Source of the DNA: Arabidopsis thaliana
Lineage: Eukaryota; Streptophyta; Magnoliopsida; Brassicales; Brassicaceae
Assembly (NCBI RefSeq): GCF_000001735.4
Contig: NC_003071.7
Location: 17,459,443 to 17,523,442, forward strand
Reading direction: 5' to 3'
DNA: 64,000 bases
The notes below the pieces were generated by a model. That model ran no database searches. It was not told the origin of the DNA and worked only from the letters and a program-made list of their open reading frames with translations. A program made the translations under genes and the position numbers. This document shows positions 57,801 to 64,000 of this stretch, piece by piece; within the stretch, counting starts at the first letter, position 1; every line of letters starts with the position of its first letter.

Positions 57801-59573
57801 ATATCAGATTCGCCTTCTCCTGTTCCAATAGCCCACTCGAAATGATGATATCCAGCATTCTCTGTAAAATATTGACTCCAATCTGCTCGGACAGAATCAA
57901 TGTCCACCTGAGAAATTGCAATTACACTTTTGATTCTACCTTGCAATATAAGCCTCTAAGGTATATTGATAAATTTACTCTTGAAAACCAGTGATCTTGT
58001 CGTATAGAATATAGGAATCTACAAAGTAAGAAGAAAAGGTTAAAAAAGATAAAAGACCTCATACTGAAAGGCTGTATCGGCAACACAAAACCAGTCGGTA
58101 CATCTTGGATCTCTCTGTATTCGTTTAAGTTCCTTAAGTTCTTTAAACTCCCGAATGACATTTCTTCGGCAGTCTCTACAAAACTTCTTGCAGTCGAATC
58201 TGTAGTTTGAAATGTTAACTAGTTATAAGGAAAGGAGAAAAAGTAACAAGACAACGAAGAGAAGAGAAGGAGAACATAACAACTAAGTAATGCAATGACT
58301 TGATAGGCATATCCCCAAAATCGAAAATACAGAATCCCTAATCATTATTCAATTTTAAATATACTAGCTTAAGTAGTAAGAGTTCATAATACACACTACA
58401 GCCTAGTAGGAGAAAAAAGATCATATCCAAAAACTTTCTCAACTAATCTTGTGACAGAAAATCCAAGAATACCGAATCAGCAAATAACAAACCTGTAAGT
58501 TAGTCTTTCCACAAAATCCTCTTCTTTCATTCTCAAAAGTGACTGTCGACTATGCTCTTCAAGTGCAGACCAAAAATCCACTAATGTATCACAAGAGAGC
58601 CTCGTGGTATGCAAATTACATGTTTCTCTTGTTCCATGACCTTTACCAAAACCAGCAATCCCTTGACTAAGCCATACCCGACCACCGCCACCACAAGCAT
58701 CAGGATAAAGCAACTCACGTTCCCTCTCTCGAGCACGGTTACTTTCAAAGACCTGCTAGAACTAATAGATTAGCTAGGTAAAACAGGACCGACCAAATAT
58801 AGGGAAACCTTTGATGAACTTACATTTTGAAGCCCTTTGAAAGTTTTTGCAGTCAAAAAGCAGTCAAGAAGAGTGATACATCCCGAGCGTGTTGTGGTGA
58901 GACCTCCCCATCGATGAACAGGAGGGCTCTGGTACGCAACCGTACATTTCCTAGTGCCATTAGATTTACAGTTATCTTTGGAGGGTCCCATCATTCTTTT
59001 TTCGTACGCGGCCCTCCCAGCAGAAAGAATCTGGGCGAAGCCTTCAAGCAACAGTCCAAGGCATCTGGAACAGCACATGTTCTTGCGAGCTTGCTCAAAC
59101 AGTGTCTGCTTGTCAATCCTAAGAAGCTCATGCCTAGCTTTCGACGACAGCTCACTCCAGAACTGTATCATTATTTCAAAAATAAATTGGTCTCAAGTTT
59201 GAGCTAGCTCACAAAAATGGATCAAAATTATAAGAAAATGTGAACGCATACACGGTTTAATAGAGCATCATGAACATCCCAGAGTAAAGAAATTTAAAAC
59301 CATGAATTAGACACAGAAGAGATATAACCTAAGATCCAATATCACTAAAGCAAAGCAATCAGATTAACCTAAAACAGACATTAAGGCAACGATCAAATCT
59401 GAGCTAAGTAATCAAGGAATCTAAGATAAGAAAAAAGGGAAGAAGAGAAGAACCTGGTCCAACTGATCGTAGGTAAGTCCATCGTCGTCCTCAGACCAAA
59501 ACCCAGAAGAAGAGTAATGCTCATTCATGTGTGTTGTTAAACCCGGCATCGTTTTACACTTGTATTTGTTCAT
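54802..59573 (-). CDS. Large charged protein of unknown function (NST1/coiled-coil-like)
   Basis: Eight exons (59573-59454, 59162-58824, 58752-58493, 58199-58058, 57907-57539, 57423-57292, 57191-57063, 56958-54802) sum to 3648 nt, 1215 residues, with consistent phases. The N-terminal half, about residues 40-480, is globular and Cys/Trp-rich, with CCSRC, a CKKFCRDCRR cluster and segments such as HHFEWAIGTGEGE, a plant-conserved region I cannot place. Residues about 495-545 form a KE/RE-rich coiled coil (KEREKKLRRKERLKEKEREK) resembling fungal NST1-type proteins. The remainder is disordered and Ser-rich with SPGSPDDQ and late MG/YY/PQ-rich stretches. MNKYKCKTMPGL at 59573 is in frame and gives the 1215-residue length I recall; Met9 at 59549 is the alternative start. 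Its 3' end converges on the 53.7-kb gene, with 214 bp between stop codons. Confidence 0.92.
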
Positions 59574-61074
59574 CAACCAATTGATTCCATAACACAAAAA
59601 GGGACTAAATTACTCAAGAGAAGAGAAGCGACTCCTCCCGTCTGATTATGAATTCCGGCGAAATCACCCAAAAATCCAATCGGAGAAAAACGTTCGATCG
59701 AGATCTATCGGTGGATAATCGGAAGAACCCAATAACGGATTTACGGCTATACGAATCCTGAAATGAAGGAATCGAAATTGGATTGGGATTGGGAAAGAGA
59801 CGCGAAACAGGGTTCGTCGGGGCGATGACGACGAGATTCGCAGCTAAGTATGTTATATTGAGGAGAGAGAGAGAGAGACGCTGTGTATAAAAGAGGCGAC
59901 GTGTTGTTAAAAAAGTTAAAAATAAAATAAAAAAATAAACCTAAAATGTGCTTTACTGTTACAGTACGTGACTTTCTTGAGATTTTCTGGTAAAAACCAT
60001 CCCATTTTTTTATTATTATTTTTAATGCCGCTGATTTCATTTTTATAGCAAAAATCCAAATGTCTTTCTTTTTTCATCAAATGGACCAATTAAGAAAAAT
60101 CATTTTTTCCATATTTTTTTATATATTTTGAATCGTGGTGGTGAAATGTGGTTTACTGGTTTGTTTTTGGGACTTCAGCTTCATGTGTGGGTGTCGTCAT
60201 TATGTTGTAATTTGTCATCACTCTTGTTTTTTTACTCAATGATTTGAGATATATGACCATGGAAACTTATACTAAATTTCATTTTGTAAAATATTAATTC
60301 ACTATATAAATTATTTTATCAAATGAAGGGTAACGAGTTCCGAATTCAAAACTAATTGACGATAAATAATAAATTATTATAGTATTGGTTTCTTCACATT
60401 TTAAATTTATGACTTTATTAAGTTTTTTATTTATTTGATATATATTGTTAGTATGAAAAAAACGAACTTCTAGTTTTAAATTTAAGGACTTTTTATCTGA
60501 TAGGCATATGATAGAAAGAACTTCTAGTTTTGGTTACTGAATTGAATAAAAATAAAGATGAGCCCCCCAAAATATTGAAATGTGTACAATTTGGTAACAA
60601 AATAAGAAAGATTGGAATCAGATGAACGAATATAGAAAGATGTCTAAGTTTTGGCAGTTGTCTTATAATGGATACTTACCTTAAAGAAAGATGGAAATCA
60701 AATAAACATCTTATAAGAAACTAGAGGTATAATACAATCTACATAAATCTCTAAATCTTTTATTGAGAATAGTAAAAAATTTGAAAGTCTTTAATGGTTA
60801 ATATATTTACTTTTTTTTATTATTTAAATCTCACAACTAATTTGCTATTGCTTGCGTTGACTCCTCAAAATTGTGAGAGCAAACTTGGATTTAAGGCTTA
60901 GATACAATAAAAAACGAAAGGGGTGTTAAACCAAATGAAAAATATAAGTTACATTCGCTTAAATAACAACATCTTACAACCAATAATCATAGTTCTTGGA
61001 ACAGAAAAGAGGGAGAAAATAGCCATAATAACAACAACATGAACAAAAACAAGAGAAATGGTATATTGTTTAGT
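59574..61074. other. Intergenic: promoter of the large gene and MRI 3' flank
   Basis: Positions 59574-59870 are leader or promoter, including a (GA)n run at about 59860-59878. The rest is AT-rich. The 97-codon minus ORF at 59747-60040 lies in the leader/promoter and has no domain. Positions 60880-61074 are probably the MRI 3' UTR. No mobile element was recognised. Confidence 0.55.
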
Positions 61075-62862
61075 TTAGGACGTAGACTCAGGACCGGCCG
61101 GTTTAGAGTTTAGAAGAGGCTGAAGTGCCTTGACAACGATGGTCATGTTTGGTCGGAAATCTGCCTCATACTGAACACACAAGGCCGCCACGGCTGCCAA
61201 CTGTTCGACCATACGCAAAGAAACTTTTCAAAATTACAAAGCTAAACCAAATAATCATATGTCCCTAGTTTTCAAAATATGATATCTAGATGCATCTAAT
61301 ATCAAAATATCTTTAACCAAGCAAAGTAAATGAAGATATCGTTTGATATTTGAAGAAGAAAATGAAGAACGGACCTTGGCGACTGCTTTGGGAGGAAAGT
61401 CATTGTTAAGCTTAGGATCTATGCATTGTTTCACTTTGTCTTCACTTAGTCTCGGTGTTGCCTGTAACAACAATACAAAGGTTATTAAAAGGGGACTTAT
61501 AATGATGATATATATGGAGTCATTCCAAAATGTTTGCTTTAATTTGTGTACGTACCCAAGTAACAAGACTTTGTTGGCCTTTAGGCATGGTATGATCTAC
61601 GGGTTTTCTTCCTGTCAAGAGCTCCAATAGCACAACACCAAAACTATACACATCACTCTTCTGCGTTATCTGTCCTGTCATTGCATACCTAAGACAACAA
61701 AACTCTTACGTTATCAAGAACTATCAGGTTGTTTTAAACAAATGAATTAACGGGTTTATGGTATAATACTCTGGAGCGTGGTAGCCGAATGTTCCCAAAA
61801 CACGAGTAGAATGAAGCCTAGCCGCGGTATCGGAGGAAGCATTGGTCAAGTTGAAATCAGCCATTTTGGCCACAAAGTCATCAAACAACAAGACATTGCT
61901 CGACCTCACGTCCCTATGGACTATTGGTGGCTGGACCTTCTCGTGAAGGAACTCAAGCCCTTTGGCTGCTCCATATGCAATCTTTACCCTTTGGTTCCAG
62001 TTCAGCACCGGTCCTGGCTCAGCCCCTTGCACTCCCTTTCTCCCTAAAGATTCAATTGGTCCATATATATTTCATGTACCATATACTAAAATATGAGTAG
62101 TGAGAGTTAAAATTTACGTACCGTGTAATACATCATGTAAAGAACCTTTAGTTGCAAACTGGTAAATGAGAATGCGATTATTTGCCTCCAAGCAGTACCC
62201 CAGCAACTCCACAAAATGGTCGTGTTTGAGCCGCGATACCACCGATAACTTAGCCATTTTGAATAGAAATTAATTAGATTAGAAAATAACAGTAGTTTAA
62301 TCTAAACAGCTTGAAGAGAAGAAGCTTGAACAAATTATAGCTTGAAGAGAAGAAGCTTGAACAAATTATAGTTTGAAGAGAAGATAATCGTTATTGTAAT
62401 ATGTATGTGTGTACCTGTGAGGTGAAATCTGAGTCAGGTTCTTCAGAAGAACTAGCATCAAGTTTCTTGATAGCAACAGCTTCTCCTTTAAACTTGCCGC
62501 AGAAGACACGTCCATAAGAACCTTCACCGATCAGTGCCTTGTTTCCGAAGTTACCCGCCATTCTGTTCAACTCATCCAATGCAACAGAAGGGATCTCTAT
62601 GGGCAAAACCTTTGCAGGAGCTCCTGATCTCGGTGCATTCGGATTCCTCGGTTCCCCTCTATTCCCACCTATTCACACACGCAGAAATGCAAAAACGCAA
62701 ACGCTCATGGTGAAACTCAGAACATAAACGTACAAGGAACGGTTGAGGAAGATTAGGGAATTTACCGCCAAAATTGGGATTTCCGGCTTTGTTAGGAGGG
62801 GCTGCATACTGGTTTGCGGGCGGACCGGCGGGTTCCTCATCCGCACCACCGCAACAAAACAT
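61075..62862 (-). CDS. MRI: Receptor-like cytoplasmic kinase MARIS (RLCK-VIII, PTI1-like)
   Basis: Cytoplasmic Ser/Thr kinase that, in Arabidopsis, acts downstream of CrRLK1L receptors (ANXUR, FERONIA) to keep pollen tubes and root hairs intact. Exons: 62862-62766, 62668-62415, 62248-62122, 62043-61770, 61688-61556, 61461-61375, 61200-61075; 1098 nt, 365 residues. The N-terminal MFCCGG is a probable S-acylation site. Loop GEGSYGRV (80-87), catalytic lysine K100 (VAIKK) and HRDVRSSN (202-209) are present. DFG is replaced by DFN (222-224), as is usual in PTI1-like kinases. R240 in the activation loop ([11 protein letters not shown]) is the residue I recall as mutated in a dominant MARIS allele, and it is wild-type here. 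The product is complete and ends PAGPESTS. Confidence 0.95.
62308..62391 (-). repeat. 31-bp tandem repeat in MRI intron 2
   Basis: A 31-bp unit beginning AGCTTGAAGAGAAGAAGCTT occupies 62308-62338 and is repeated without change at 62339-62369. A partial third copy follows at 62370-62390. The repeat lies inside the intron 62414-62249, so it does not affect the protein. Copy number could vary between accessions. Confidence 0.9.
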
Positions 62863-64000
62863 ATCTTCAGATCTTTTGCCAACACGGGTTTTGTCTTATT
62901 CTTATGTTCCGATTCTGTTTCAGCCAATCTCTGTTTTTACCTGTTAAAAACATATAAAAAAATGTGTATTAACATTCATATTTTACCATGCTTATGGAGA
63001 GAAATTTCGATATTGAAACAACAATTTGCAGAAAAGCTTTCCGATCATATTTCGAGAATCGTTAAGAGGGTAAAAGAAGATCGAAGAAATGAATGATTGT
63101 TACCTTGATTCTGCCATTGAATCAACCCAAGAAAATGATGATGAGAGTAAATACTTCAGAAAATCACAAAGGAAGGATCTGTTTCTGAAAAGTTTGAATA
63201 AATGTCGGGAAAAAAAAGATCAAACGAGCCTGAAAATGTTTAGAAATCTGGAAAAAGATAGTTTGAGAAAAAAGGAAATTAATTTTCTTAGAATTATTGA
63301 AAGTCTCTCTGTTTCTCTGTTCCGCGATAAAGTCGGGAAACAATAAAAACACATTCGCTTATAATTTTGTTACTAATTTAATATAACCAACGTAGGAAAA
63401 AAAAACATGTTAAGTTGTCTTCACGTCTTGCACGACCTCTTCAACCATACTTCTAATTTATCTTTGTAATCATTCATTCAACTGTCTAAATTCTGTCTCA
63501 TCATTTGGTTGAATTTCATAATTTATCAGTTTTGGTACGTAGACAATCATCTTTGACAATTGAATAATCTCTTAAATCCAAACATTCATCAAGGTTAGTT
63601 TCATTATCCTTGAAAATTAACCTTTGTTCAGGATAATACATGATGAATCATTCTGTATGATTAACTCATGCACATGCATATATATATATGCATCTGAACC
63701 TTAGAAAAAAGTAACCATTTGGTCGAAGAATAGAACAAAATAGATCGTCTTCATTTTTTCCAACAAAACCAAGATTACAAGATAGAGATAGTAACATTGC
63801 AAACCACAAAATATTTCAACCGATCATGGGATGATTTTCATCTCATAGTTACTGAAAAAAACAAAGTTGAAGAAAAAATTTCGAATTTCAACTCATCCCA
63901 TATGATCAAGAAACTCTCTCAAGGCTGTTATGTACATCATCCGTTTGAATTTAATCAACTCTTATTTCTCTTTCTTCTCTCCTTATATCCCATTTTGCAT
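62863..64000. other. MRI leader with intron, promoter, and right-edge sequence
   Basis: On the minus strand a leader intron is suggested between donor AAG|GTAACA (after 63104) and acceptor TTAACAG (before 62940). Splicing would create a five-codon upstream ORF (MAESR then stop) that spans the junction. The 85-codon plus ORF at 63089-63346 is antisense to this leader, K/E-rich and without a domain. Positions 63350-63700 are AT-rich. Positions 63700-64000 resemble the 3' end of a gene beyond the window, but no coding frame is visible. Confidence 0.5.

Noticed and set aside
63089..63346. 85-codon K/E-rich plus ORF upstream of MARIS
   Set aside because: It overlaps the inferred MARIS leader in antisense, has biased composition and no domain.

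Overview
The window is nuclear DNA from a small-genome flowering plant. AT-rich intergenic DNA separates compact genes with short GT..AG introns, and the products match Arabidopsis thaliana proteins that I recognise. The gene order (RPS2, ADPG2, CPK14, a remorin, guanylate kinase 1, a G-type lectin receptor-like kinase, OXS2/TZF7, an AG-peptide, three tandem kinases, ZFP8, two small unknowns, a large unknown, MARIS) is the one I recall for A. thaliana chromosome 2, about At2g41840 to At2g41970. Locus names come from memory; exon coordinates were read from splice sites, reading phase and the expected protein.

Layout. 0.6-2.0 kb: RPS2 (minus), with telo-box and site II promoter motifs. 2.5-4.6 kb: ADPG2 polygalacturonase (minus), whose nine exons sum to 1303 nt, one base more than an open frame allows. 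8.2-10.3 kb: CPK14 (minus). 11.7-13.1 kb: remorin (minus). 15.6-17.6 kb: guanylate kinase 1 (plus). 18.6-20.9 kb: intronless lectin receptor-like kinase with a degenerate kinase domain (minus). 20.9-31 kb: about 10 kb without a convincing gene, holding a near-perfect 32-bp inverted repeat and a 1.86-kb MULE-like element with 9-bp target duplications. 31.9-34.1 kb: OXS2/TZF7 (plus), with a leader intron and upstream ORFs. 36.3 kb: AG-peptide. 37.5-43.2 kb: three tandem MAPKKK-like kinases (plus). 43.2-48.1 kb: a tRNA-derived SINE-like insertion and small retroposon footprints. 48.1 kb: ZFP8 (plus). 50.5-53.5 kb: small membrane protein (minus), sharing a short divergent promoter with a chloroplast-type protein at 53.7-54.6 kb (plus). 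54.8-59.6 kb: large charged nuclear-type protein (minus). 61.1-62.9 kb: MARIS RLCK-VIII kinase (minus).

The genes are independent plant transcription units, not an operon. The kinase trio is a tandem family whose duplicated unit appears to include upstream DNA, and its first member has lost key catalytic residues and gained a hydrophobic tail. The main points to check are the apparent ADPG2 frameshift, the predicted pseudokinases at 18.6 and 37.5 kb, the MULE-like element with an exon-like insert, the foldback at 23.9 kb, and a set of very short A-tailed insertions flanked by direct repeats. I found no CRISPR, bacterial or viral system.
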